Shown here: positions 28,454 through 38,889 of the stretch, piece by piece
Numbering within the stretch: the first letter of the stretch is position 1
Layout: every line of letters begins with the position of its first letter
Assembly: GCA_963970005.1 (NCBI GenBank)
Contig: CAXAMN010018557.1
Location: forward strand, 334,856 to 398,855
Direction of reading: 5' to 3'
Length of the DNA stretch: 64,000 bases
Origin: Durusdinium trenchii
Lineage: Eukaryota; Sar; Dinophyceae; Suessiales; Symbiodiniaceae
The notes under the pieces: generated by a model
Seen by the model: only the letters and a program-made list of their open reading frames with translations
What the model was told of the DNA's origin: nothing
Database searches by the model: none
Program-made: the position numbers and the translations under genes

Positions 28454-29039
28454 CTGGGCCTGCCAACTCCAATGGCCGGGCGATGCACAACTTGCCCCTC
28501 TTGCCTTGATTGGGGTTGTGTGGATGGAGCTAGCCTTGAGCTTCATGATGTATTCGCAATGCTATCTTCCCATCCACAGGAAGATTCCGCCAGATGGACA
28601 CAGCTTTGCATGGGCTCGTTCTGCTGCAGATGCGGCAGCCTTCAACTATTATTCCTGGAATGAAGTTGCCACGCAGTTTTCTTCCATGTTTGGTCAGCTG
28701 GTTTCGCTGAGTGGTCATGATATTTTGCCACCGTATGTGAAAAGAGCTCGAGTTTGTGCCTTGTATCGCCAAGGTGCTGGAAGTTGTGTGTTTGGTCTTT
28801 CACTCCGACCTGTGTTTCCCCACCAGAAACAAGTGGCCGAAGTAGTCCAAGCTGCATTTCAAAAGAACTTTCGAACTTGTGCCTATAATTGGTGGCCGCC
28901 AATAGACTTGTCATCGCCTACGGGCCTTTGTCATTTTCAGTGGACACAACCGGTTGGTTCTTGGAATATGCTTCAAAAGAAGCTGAAATCTGGCACCAAG
29001 CTGGCTCGTAAATCTCGAGACGCTCCTTCAACTACATGA
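28404..29039 (+). CDS. Retroelement B ORF2: C-terminal domain, distal part
   Basis: Continues the domain in the next frame: VVWMELALSFMMYSQCYLPI, FAWARSAADAAA, YYSWNEVATQF, PPYVKRARVCALYRQGAGSC, YNWWPPIDL and LQKKLKSGTKLARKSR, ending APSTT at TGA 29037. The last shared residues with A (LARxSR) set the 3' end of the coding part. No family known. Confidence 0.65.
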   Translation: MDHLFEHISIFLTCMLDWACQLQWPGDAQLAPLALIGVVWMELALSFMMYSQCYLPIHRKIPPDGHSFAWARSAADAAAFNYYSWNEVATQFSSMFGQLVSLSGHDILPPYVKRARVCALYRQGAGSCVFGLSLRPVFPHQKQVAEVVQAAFQKNFRTCAYNWWPPIDLSSPTGLCHFQWTQPVGSWNMLQKKLKSGTKLARKSRDAPSTT

Positions 29040-29159
29040 AAGTGTTCATCATCGCGCTCCTGTTTGCAGGCTTCTTCACCTGTTTTTCTTCTCACTCGTA
29101 GGCCGTCTTCAGACTCTGACACTCAGCCCCTCTCCCGGGAGGGGCCTTTATGCAAGGAA
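29040..29159 (+). other. 3' tail of the retroelement pair with a hairpin
   Basis: Non-coding stretch between the end of B and the minisatellite. It holds a perfect hairpin GCCCCTC-TCCCGG-GAGGGGC at 29126-29145. There is no poly-A tail. It may be the element's 3' UTR. Confidence 0.5.
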
Positions 29160-30112
29160 AAGCCATCGCAAGTAGGTTGGAGGCCATCGGTCTTAGGCCA
29201 TCGCAATCAGGCTGGAGGCCATCACTAGTAGGTTGCAGGCCATCGCTTCCTACGTTGGAGGCCATCGCTCCTAGGTTGGAGGCCATCGCTATCAGGTTGG
29301 AGGCCATCGCCAGTAGGTTGGAGGCCATCGCTCTTGGGTTGGAGGCCATCGCTAGTAGGTTGGAGGCCATCGGTCTTAGGCCATCGCAATCAGGTTGGAG
29401 GCCATCACTAGTAGGTTGCAGGCCATCGCTTCCTACGTTGGAGGCCATCGCTTCTAGGCTGGAGGCCATTGCTTCTAGGTTGGAGGCCATCGCTAGTAGG
29501 TTGGAGGCCATCGCTAGTAGGTTGGGGGCCATCGCTAGTAGGATGGAGGCCATCGCTTCTTCGTTGGAGGCCATCCCTTCTACGTTGGAGGCCATCCCTT
29601 CTAGGCTGGAGGCCATCGCTATTAGGTTGGGGGCCATCGCTTCTAGGCTGGAGGCCATCGCTATTAGGTTTGGGGCCATCGCTAGTAAGTAGGGGGCCAT
29701 CGCTAGTAGGTTGGAGGCCATCGCTTCTACATTGGAGGCCATCGCTTCTACGTTGGAGGCCATTGCTTTTAGGTTGGAGGCCATTGTCGCTAGTAGGTTG
29801 GAGGCCATCGCTATCAGGTTGGAGGCCATCGCTTCTACGTTGGAGGCCATTGCTTCTAGGTTAGAGGCCATCGCTAGTAGGTTGGAGGCCATCGCTAGTA
29901 GGTTGGGGGCCATCCCTTCTAGGTTGGAGGCCATCGCTATTAGGTTGGGGGCCATCGCTAGTAGGTTGGAGGCCATCGCTAGTAGGTTGGAGGCCATCGC
30001 TTCTACGTTGGAGGCCATTGCTTTTAGGTTGGAGGCCATCGCTTCTAGGTTGGAGGCCATCGCTTCTAGGTTGGAGGCCATCGCTTCTACGTTGGAGGCC
30101 ATTGCTAGTAGG
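29160..30112 (+). repeat. 21-bp minisatellite array, right segment
   Basis: About 45 units of the same AGGTTGGAGGCCATCGCT-plus-triplet unit, same orientation as 4066-4504. It includes a roughly 180-bp higher-order duplication (29160-29260 and 29365-29450 share TCTTAGGCCATCGCAATCAG). The minus strand is open for 345 residues of MASNL-x-A repeats; this is a repeat translation. Confidence 0.95.
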
Positions 30113-31402
30113 TTAACTGAAAGCACCAAAAGCCCACCTGCTTCAATTGGCAGGTGAGTGCTGTGCCTTTATCTTGCCTTTGTATCAATCTTCTTCAAGA
30201 CTTCACAAGAAGGATCTAAAGTTTGAAGGATATCCAGGATACCGTAAAGGAGGAGTAGCTCAAGACAACATCAGGAACATGTCGAACATGTCCAAAGCCA
30301 CAATGGAAACAAGTGGCCAATGAGAACAGCATCGGAGGAGAACGAGCAAGCCACCACGGGAGAAGTGGTGTTGAACGCAAATGCATCCACCACATCCTGC
30401 AATTGTGCAGACTTAGCATCTGGACCATGTGGATCCCCCACCCAAACCCCCCAACACCAGGGATAGTTTGCTTTCTGAGCTTGTGTCATAGTCTTGTCCT
30501 AAGTGAGGCAAACACAGATGTTGTTTTCAGATGCTTTATACGTACTTCAAGCTGTCTGCACCTGAGCAAAAATCCTCTGGAGGACATCTTCAATTATATT
30601 GTTCATTGCATTTTTGATGTTGCTCATATGTTGTTTGTTTCTCTGATTTTTTTTTGACATGTCAATGTTGTTGCCATAGTAACGTCTATATTGACATGCT
30701 GGTGTCCTTGCTCCTGTCATCATGGTGTGTCACTGATATTGGGATCATGTTTGCTGATTTTTCATTGTAGCATTCCTGTCCCCATCATGCATGGTCTGAT
30801 AATATGGCTGTCTCACTGGTGGCCTGACATTGATGTTGATTCCGTTGTAGTTGGTCCTTGATGTGGTCCTAGCGGCGTGCTCGTCATCAGCATTGCCGAT
30901 ATGTGTGTCATTGCTGTTGCATTTGTGGCACGCCACGGATGTTCATTGGTGTGCAAATAGCGTGCTGTGTACCACTGTGGCTTCTCAGTGATCTTGTCAC
31001 ATTGGTTCGCTCTCCTGCTGTTATTTGTGGTGTTCGCCCATCATTGATGCTATCATGGTGGCTTTGCCTTTGCCCTTGGCATGTCTCTCGAATTATGGCT
31101 CTTGTAGTTGTAAATGTCGTCATTGCTGTCGTCATTGTAAGGTGTCCATGATCTTGTCATCAATTTCATCAATTGCTTGCTGTTGCTGCTTCCATTCTGC
31201 TGCTGCTGCAAGTGGTGTGGCTTCCTATTGTTGCTTTCTTCAAATATGCCTCGTCATTGTGTCGTGCTAATCTTTGTTGCTGCTGTTGTCTTTTTGACGT
31301 CGCACCGATGTTGCTCTTGAGGCTTGTCAATGATGCAGTCATGGTGTCTTTGTCTTGCTATTGCCATTGTGGTTCGCCACTGCTGTTGCAATTGAAGGCC
31401 TG
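30113..31402. other. Non-coding, low-complexity tract
   Basis: No credible gene. From about 30600 to 31440 the plus strand is rich in TTGCTGTTG / CATTGT / GTCATT words, a degenerate Cys/Val-like or Gln/Asn-like triplet pattern. A small stem CACCTGC...GCAGGTG lies at 30133-30155. Confidence 0.5.
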
Positions 31403-32003
31403 TCATTGCATTTGGTCTCTATATGTCTCTATAGATCGCCATTGTTCTTGCTCCTGTGCGGGGTTGCCATGTCCAGCCATGTTCCGTACATGTCCCTTGT
31501 TGGATGAAAGGAGCAATGACGAGCAGTAAAACCCACCGTTCGATAGACGTTCCAAACAGTCTTTTGAAATCCAGAGGGATCCGTTTGTTATCCAATGTCT
31601 CACCACGAAACATGTTTGGAGTCGTGAACAGCAAAGACCTGTTGATTCTGGACAGGGCTGCAAACATGTTGCGGACGTGCTACGTTTGGTGAAAAAGTGA
31701 TCTGATTCCACATCCTGTTCCTAAGTTTGGGACTTGCCCCTTGACCCACCACCCGCTCCATGTTGGTCAAGAAAGCAGCGCGGGGTCTGTTGGTCAACCT
31801 GAGCACGTCTTGATTGTTACTCCCGATGCATCTTTCAGTTCCTTTCTGATTGCTTTCAGGAAAACAGCCGTACCCTGCCGTTCCCACTGGCACAAAACCC
31901 TTTCGAGGTCAGTCAGCTGCAAGAGAGATATGGCTGGGCGGGAATGATTGACAGACCCATAAATGGTCAGGTGTTTGTCGTTCTTATGGAAAATCATTTG
32001 CAA
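31403..32003 (-). pseudogene. Degenerate coding remnant, unrecognised
   Basis: Three minus-strand frames overlap in order as if one protein had been frameshifted. 32003-31794 has LLQLTDLERVLCQWERQGTA and IRKELKDASGVTIKT. 31893-31600 has DVLRLTNRPRAAFLTNMERV and KLRNRMWNQITFSPNVARPQ. 31667-31419 has LSRINRSLLFTTPNMFRGET and IPLDFKRLFGTSIERWVLLL. The pieces look like folded protein. Frame changes at about 31800 and 31660 could be introns, but no convincing splice sites were found. No family recognised. Confidence 0.35.
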
Positions 32004-32390
32004 CTGATGTGTTTGGTATCCATTTGTTTCATCCGAACGAAACAGCTTGAGGGATCAGGCAAACCTGAATGGCTACCATAAGAGTGAGGCCCCTCTTCAA
32101 TGGAGCGGCTAAGCACAGGTTCCGACTGCTGAAGTGCAGGTGGAAATTGAAAAAGACATGTCGTGCTCGGGGTGATTCAGTACTGTGGGATGAAGTCTTT
32201 GGATCCCCAAACCACGTCGTTGCCACGTCCGTCATCTCATGGCCGTATCAGGGCACATCATGGCCGTGGCGGCCAGGACATAGATCAGCGGCATCCAGTA
32301 CTGACGGTGATTGATCGAGGGGCTGCCGGGCAGCTGTGAATCTTCTATCAACTCTTTCAGCTGTGGTGACACTCTAATGTTACCCTAAAT

Positions 32391-32477
32391 CTACTAGTAA
32401 CAAGGACGCTATTAGGTGGAGGCCATCGCACGTAGGTTGGAGGCCATCGCTACTAGTAACAAGAAGCTACTAATAAC
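32391..32477 (+). repeat. Hybrid of CTAG module and 21-bp minisatellite
   Basis: CTACTAGTAACAAGGACGCT runs into AGGTGGAGGCCATCGCACGT and AGGTTGGAGGCCATCGCT, then back to ACTAGTAACAAGAAGCTACT. Here the two dispersed repeat families are joined, with CATCGCTA as the shared word. Confidence 0.85.
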
Positions 32478-35090
32478 TGTGGGTGGCCTCTCTCAGATTT
32501 TTACCTTTGAATATCTTTGACAGTATACAGTTAGCTTCTGAAGCATTGGTTGAAGCTTTGGCAATGCTCCTTTTTCGGTTGCACAAAAGCCCAAGATTGA
32601 AGCTTATCACCTATGGGCCAAAGACCTTGAGGCAAGAGAATGGGGATATGGCTATATGGTGGGACTTGATGTACCGGTTCAAATGTAGAATCCAAAACCT
32701 ATATATTGTTCTTGTTTTGTAGATGTTGCAGGTTTCCGTGGTCTGTATATTCACAGTATCTTTAAACTCTCTTTGACTGCACCCTGCATGACTCCGGTAC
32801 TGTCTCAGAGACTGCGGCTTACATCAACATGGCCTTCGTTCTAGTTTCGTGGCCATGTCTCTATCATGTCGCTGTGCTTCACATTCTTCCGCACATATTA
32901 TCAATGTAAAACTGCAGGCTAAGCAATCAGCAAATACCCTTTATATACTTGTTAGGCAATTGGGCCACAAGTGCTATCTTGTTTTTCAAAGCTCCTTAAT
33001 ACAAGAGTTATACTACTAGGGTCTTTGGCTGGGTGTTGTACCCTTAACTACAATGGTAGTCTTCACCGCCTTTTGATCGTGGATCGATAAAAAGCACAGA
33101 GAATTGTGTAATGGAACTAACGTCCTTCATGATAGTGTCGCAATCTTGTTGTCATTGTTGGCTATACAAAAAGCATGCATACCGCACCCCAGTGTTCAAA
33201 CAAGCAATCCTCGGAGAGTTTGCAGCAAATTTGGCAACAGGACAGGATGAAGACGATGCTCCTCAGAAAAGACCCATGGAATTTGGAGTGTCTGTTTGCA
33301 TCCTCGATCATCTCACTCAAATAGAATGTCAAAGCATAAACCATTTGCTTCAATGCCCAGTTGTCTGAAGTTCTCTTCAGGTGCTCAAGGGCTATCTCAC
33401 ATCCATCTCAAAACCGAAATCTCAAAACCGAAATGCAACGTACACCCAAGGTTCCAATGGAGGTGTCATTAGAGATTTAGGCTGTATGAACCTCCTGTGC
33501 TTGCCCAATCGAATAAGCTGGGATGTGACATCATTTTGTGTTGTCTTGCCTTGTGGTGGGAGAAGTTGAACTCCGTTGAATTCTGTGAAAATCGTGAGAG
33601 CAAACATACGGCAAAGGACCTTCAAATCTCTCTCACCTCATGTGTCCTTCTTGAGATGGTCCTATATATCTCACTTCATGCATCAGGATAGTGTCACGAC
33701 GCATCCTTGTTCTTCATGATCAAGCCAGGGACCAAACAGTCCAGTGAAAGTGCTTGGCGTCTGGCTGGATGCCACCGCAAACCAAATGAAACCCAGAATA
33801 CTCGTCGGGGCCAACTACCCACGTTGACTCCAAATCAAGCCAAGGAGCAGACAACTGAACAAAAGAAGCTTTGCAGAGGTCCAGTTCCCAAGCCCCTGAG
33901 GCGTTGTTACAGGCAGGACCCCACCAAGGCGTGGCAAAACAATCACAAAGAAAACTGGCACACAAGCAAAAGCACCTAATTATCACTATCACCTATCCTG
34001 ACTTGTCTACATAGCTCTGTGCCCTGTGAACCGACTGCTCAGCTTGAAAAAAGGATCACAAACCAATACTTTTCCATGCTGTCCCATATTGGACATCAGA
34101 ATCGTGACAACTACCGAGTACTGCATATTGACAGCAAAACTTGTGTTTCCTTGTTCAGCATTCTCCCGCGGCCAATCACATGTGCGGTGGACAGGATCCA
34201 AAACACTGACATAGGACAACTGTTCCTTCCCACAAATAAAAGCTCTCATTGCACAAGGACAATTCACACAATCACAACAATAAACCACTCATTGTTTGCA
34301 TTCTTTACCTGAATCATGGGGGTTGGGGTTGCGGTACACCACACACCAAAACCATGCATAGTGTCCAGCACGCTGATTTCACTGAGGACCGCCAAGGTGT
34401 GAGCCACCTGAGGAACCGCCACTTATGATGTCAAACTACCGATGGTGGTGTGGTACGGTACTTTCCCAGAAAACAAAAAAGACGCAGAGGGTTTGTTACA
34501 CAGACTCTAGGAAGAGCCCTTGCTGGGTTCTCTCAAGACTGAATGATTGATCATGATTGGGGTCAAGTCTTTTTTGCAAAAAGCAAACACAAATGCATTC
34601 AACACGTGTCAATTTAAAGCTGCAAGATTGCCCGGTGCATAGATTGTGGGATTAGCTATCCTGAAGAAACGGGAAGGCAATGTGGAAAAAACTGCTTCCG
34701 AGTGTAAACTATGCTGCTAATTCTGCGCAAGAAACACATCTAATAATTAAGTTCATCACTCGCATGGCTGGTGGTTCTCTTGGTTTTAGCTACCAAATCA
34801 ACGAGCTGCACTGGGTTATCCATGGCTGTTTGTTGTTGCATTTCAGCTTGCAAAGATTGACATCACCCTCTGACACCGCCACCGCTAAAGCTTGGCCAGA
34901 ATCGCTTCCACCATTCATGGAAAAGTCCTTCCCATTGATATACATTACATGATCATTTAGTAGAACTATTTGAGTGACAGAGTCAATACAGAAACAACAA
35001 TTGCTCTGTTTGCCAAAGTCTTCAGTCTTCGTTGTTTTGCCTAAAGCCAAGTTGAATGATGAAAGAGCAACAGGAAAGAGCAAAGAAGAA
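32478..35090. other. Long stretch, no gene recognised
   Basis: Many short frames. The best is on the minus strand at 34790-35083 (SVTQIVLLNDHVMYINGKDF, then SGQALAVAVSEGDVN), which could be an exon, but nothing confirms it. A small direct repeat TCTCAAAACCGAAAT occurs twice at 33405-33432. Confidence 0.45.
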
Positions 35091-35143
35091 CTAGTAGCTT
35101 CTTGCTCCTAGTAGCAATGCCCTTTGTTACTAGTAGCTGCTTG
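35091..35143 (-). repeat. CTAG-rich module
   Basis: CTAGTAGCTTCTTGCTCCTA then GTAGCAATGCCCTTTGTTAC and TAGTAGC: the reverse complement of the module order at 1091-1209. Confidence 0.85.
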
Positions 35144-35464
35144 CCGTCAAGTCACCAGGCCAACCCATCCAATACGACGTACAGAACGGTGGACCAACTT
35201 CCGCCGTCTTTCACGGAAGAGCTCTTCCTGTGTTTTTTGTTCTGAAGCGAAAGGGTCGCGAAGCTTGCTTCTAGAGGTGTGGGTCAAGATGCGTGCAGGA
35301 TCGACCATCCAAGCTGAAGATACACTGGCTAAATTTTGGACAACTTAGATTTTCAGGTGGCTATAGGCGGCCTAACAACTTGAGAAACCCCCCTCCAATA
35401 GACAAAATTCCAATAGACAACATGATTTTGTGAGGTCGTTTCAGTTTTTGTTTGATCCCGCCCT

Positions 35465-35545
35465 TACGTAATTCAGTAGGCGCTTACTTAAGTAAGCAAG
35501 TTTCTAGGTAGGACGCAGGAATGCTCACGTGTGGTTCCTAGACCT
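35465..35545 (+). mobile_element. Diverged copy of the short MITE-like core
   Basis: GTAGGACGCAGGAATGCTCACGTG followed by TGGTTCCTAGA resembles the core at 2375-2465 but lacks CGCACTAATGATT and has extra CTTACTTAAGTAAG upstream. It also lacks the hairpin. Confidence 0.45.
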
Positions 35546-37301
35546 ACTGTTACCGTCACAGCCCCATTTCTTTTTTGAGCATGACCAGTTCTCCCTCTCT
35601 GCCCGCGCTCTCCTTGTCTGGTGAAACAAATCGTAGCGGGATGCCTGCGGCGCAAGTGTCGTAACCTTTGCACTGTGAAATATACAACACGTTTAATCAT
35701 CCACTTGTATACTTGTATTTGTAAAAAGAGGCAAAACAAAAGGGTCTCCTGCGTTGGCTTGGTGCCTTGCTGGCGTGTTGTCCGTGGAGCAGTCGATGCG
35801 CGGCACTCAAAATGCTGACAAGCAAGCGCAAGAAATCCTACTGTTTCAGCAAGTCTTCACATGGAGTCAGATCCGAAGGCTGTCAGTCGTGCAATCATGT
35901 CAGTGCCTTGTCCAAGGGTGTTGAATCAAAAGCAGTTGAAACAAAAAACATCCTGCCGATCGGGTGGTTCGGCACGCGTTTCATGATTGCTAAACAGCTT
36001 GTATATAAATGGAGCTTCAAGCCTGGTTTTCGCTGCTGCCCGCAGCACTTTCACACGAAGAGCCACGTCTATCTGAAGAAAGGCATCAGGATGGCATCCC
36101 ATCTTTCAGACGCGGCACGTTCTTGCCACTGCCATTCCCCCCCACCCCCAACCCACCCCATTTTAATCACTCGACTTCAAGATGACAAGTTTTATGAATC
36201 CGATGACAAGTTCTATGAATCTGATGACAAGCAGTATAACCCACCCCCCCCCGATCTGATGGCTCGGGCGGATTTAACATCTGTACTGCGCGCCGAACCA
36301 TCCGATCAGACCCAAAAACAAACATGCGCAAGAAACACACTAAGAGAAAGTGCGCAGTTCTCCAGCTTTGAAGCAAAACTGGAACTGACTTCATTGATTT
36401 TGAACTGCGACATTGATGTGCTATTCAACCCAAGCAAGTATATAAATAGGAAAAAAGACTCATTGCAAAAGCAGCGGCATGCCTCCTAGCCTTCTGCTGC
36501 ACCAGCCACCTGCGAAGGAGTGTTGAATCTTGTGTCTGTGAGACAAAAAGGAAAATGCAATCCGCCAAATGCATAGGCAAACTGCACAAGGTCTGCAAGC
36601 AAAAATAAGGGCTCTACGTAAACCAATAGTGCCTAATTACTTGACTTGTGATCCAGATCGGACATCCCTATGATCTTGTGATTAGGATCCAAATCGGGTC
36701 CGAATCATTACCTGCTGGCAAACTCAACTGTCCGCGCACTTGACTGCCACAAATTGGTGTCAGAGAGTTGCACAAAAATTCGATGTCCTGGCTTAGATGT
36801 GAATGTCTCGGAAGGGATAATTAATTTCACTGGCTTCTGCAAACTGCAAATCGCCCGAGCTCATATGAGCGACGTGAAAAACCTCTTATGTGTTGTAGTG
36901 CGCACGCTTCCCAACGTTATCGTTTTTTCTGTGAACCTTATCGTCCCTGAGGGTTTGGACACACCTAACAATAACTAAAACCTTATGGTTGTTTTTCTGT
37001 GAACCTTATCGTTCCTGAGGGTTTCCTTCACTTTACTTACAGTACTTAGTCTTCACTGTAGTGATGCTGCCTTCATCGGAGGTTTTGGCAGTTGCTCATA
37101 TCTGCTCCCAAGCAGGCATGCACGAAAAAACCGCAAACAAGTGGTAAGAGCATCCTTAGCCTCACCAATTGCCCAGCTGTGGCTTCATCCACGCCGATTA
37201 GCATCCGAGAACTCGCGAACCCTTGGTGTGTCTCAAGTCTTGGAGTCCTGGGAGTAAGTATCTCACTAGATTATCTGTATGGCAGAAGGGCTAGCTAGCG
37301 G
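35546..37301. other. Non-coding stretch with short repeats
   Basis: No gene recognised. It contains C-runs at 36126-36160, two and a half copies of a 24-bp unit at 36178-36236 (ATGACAAGTTTTATGAATCC type, which translates as DDKFYES), and two copies of CTGTGAACCTTATCGTYCCT at about 36930 and 36998. The latter is related to the CTTATCG phrase near 3200-3290. Confidence 0.5.
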
Positions 37302-37809
37302 CTAGCATGCTGGAACACACCTGTGTATAGTATAGAAGGACATCTCCAGAGTTCTGTGGGTCAACTCTTTGCGTTTCATTCCGAAGAGGGCAGTCCAGCC
37401 TCTAGGCCACAGGACGATTCCGTCAAAAAAGTCGTCATAGTTTGGTTCCTGAGCTTCGACTGACCATCTAGAAGTGCCCTCACAGATTCCTAGCCGAAAC
37501 AAACCTTGGAATTCTCCAATATCAAATGAAGCAGAAGCTAGCATGACCTCACAGAAGATCTTTCTCCAAGTCCCCTCCCGAACTTGCCTGCGAAATCTCA
37601 TTGTGGTACTCATTCACAGTGTCAAGCTCGGCGCCATTCGCAACCGGGCCCATGCTTGGCAATCGTGAATAACAAGTGCACTTGCCTTTGGTACAATTGG
37701 CATCCAATATTTCTGCCGGCGAGTAGTTAAAGGTTGCGCCACACAATGGACCCTTGCAAGGTAAATTACTAGAAGATCTTGGTTTGGCTTCCTCATGGCT
37801 TTTGAACAA
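37302..37809 (-). pseudogene. Possible coding remnant in two frames
   Basis: Frame 37809-37549 contains PCKGPLCGATFNYSPAEILD, ANCTKGKCTCYSRLP and GAELDTVNEYHNEISQ. From about 37600 the neighbouring frame (37613-37302) carries on with RRQVREGTWRKIFCEVMLAS, FQGLFRLGICEGTSRWSVEA and DDFFDGIVLWPRGWTALFGM. Together they look like one protein with a frame change near 37600. No family recognised, and the opposite strand is partly open too. Confidence 0.3.
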
Positions 37810-38889
37810 GGCCTCCTAAGGCAACTGGCTGCGGAGGGCATGCCGACGTGTGCTTCAGCCTCGATCCCAAGTTTCACACACCTTCTGAATGAACCAAGCT
37901 GGAGCGATTTTCAAGAAAGCCACATCAGAGATCTTTCCCCGGCTTCCACACCGAAGGCCCTTAGGCCTACCTTGTGGGCTCTTCAGAAGGCTAGTCTTGA
38001 GTTGCTGGCGGAACACCCTACAGGACTTGCAGTACTGTTTTTGGAAGAAAAAGATCTGCCAACTCAGCAGACTCCACCCCATGTTGGGCTGGACGATTGG
38101 ATGACTATAGTACTATAGTAATGTTCTTGGAGTGGGCGGAACACATGTTTCGATGTTTCGCATTGATGGATCCTGCTGGATCTAACGGTTCTGCGAGCCG
38201 TTAAGTTCGTTCCACTAATTCTCTTTCGGTCCTTTATTCTGCAGGTGGTCAGACCATAATGCACGAATTCCCTCCACTTGTCAACGTACTATATATATAA
38301 ACAGAGACACTAAAGAGGTATGGAATCACCAAGCCTGAAGGATTCCTTGTCATACTGTGGCGGTGAAACGAAAAACAAGTCTGATGGCAAACTGTATTCA
38401 AAAGTCGTTCAGGTATGATACGGCCTCGTTGTGCGAAAACTAGAACTGTCACCACAAGGCAGAAGAACTCTTCATTCGACCCTGTGCTCTGCTCCTGCCC
38501 GGCGTCGCCCAGGAAACCATTTCTCCTGGAGAACACGTTTTCGCCCAGCTTTTGAAGAAAGCGTTCAGTAAAAAGACGGGTGTTCCGTCCAGCAAGATGT
38601 GCTGACGTCCATTCCTTGAGGCAAGCCTGATAGAAGGTGTTGTCCTAGGTGGTGCATGTAAGTGCCATGAGTTAAGCTTATAGACAAAGAAATGTTAAAT
38701 TATAGAGTTTCATGAAACATCAAGTCCAACAGCCAACACATAAGCAGCAAAAGCAGCAGCGCTCCCTTTTGCAGTTTGGTTGGCTTCTCCTTCCATGGTA
38801 CAGAATTGAAACACATAGATGTCAGACTGGGATGGTACCCAAACCCGCCACCGATCCCAGTCGACTCAAAAAACAGTCCATGGAGGAAA
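37810..38889. other. No gene recognised
   Basis: A plus-strand frame at 37795-38118 (QGLLRQLAAEGMPTCASASI on) is coherent enough to note but is not supported by anything else. A short TA-rich tract lies near 38290. Confidence 0.4.

Larger units (their letters stand above)
21027..29039 (+). mobile_element. LINE-like retrotransposon B, truncated and deleted relative of A
   Basis: Begins where A ends, with no spacer: codons 21030-21080 read DRPSLLVQDLALRSFDNPFL, matching residues 46-64 of A's ORF1, so about the first 45 codons are missing. Same domain order as A. Relative to A it lacks about 1.49 kb (A 12497-13990) and about 0.3 kb (A 14400-14690), and carries stops at 22926, 23079 and 23265 plus frameshifts in the methyltransferase, endonuclease and RT. 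By eye the RT cores of A and B are roughly 70% identical in DNA, so B is a separate, older insertion or an old tandem duplicate, not a fresh copy. Confidence 0.8.

Noticed and set aside
11054..29039. A and B as a recent tandem duplication
   Set aside because: Their coding sequences differ by roughly 30% in DNA by eye and carry different deletions and frameshifts.
29092..30129. 345-residue minus-strand open frame (MASNL-x-A repeats)
   Set aside because: It is entirely a translation of the 21-bp minisatellite, whose unit length keeps any frame open; no independent coding evidence.
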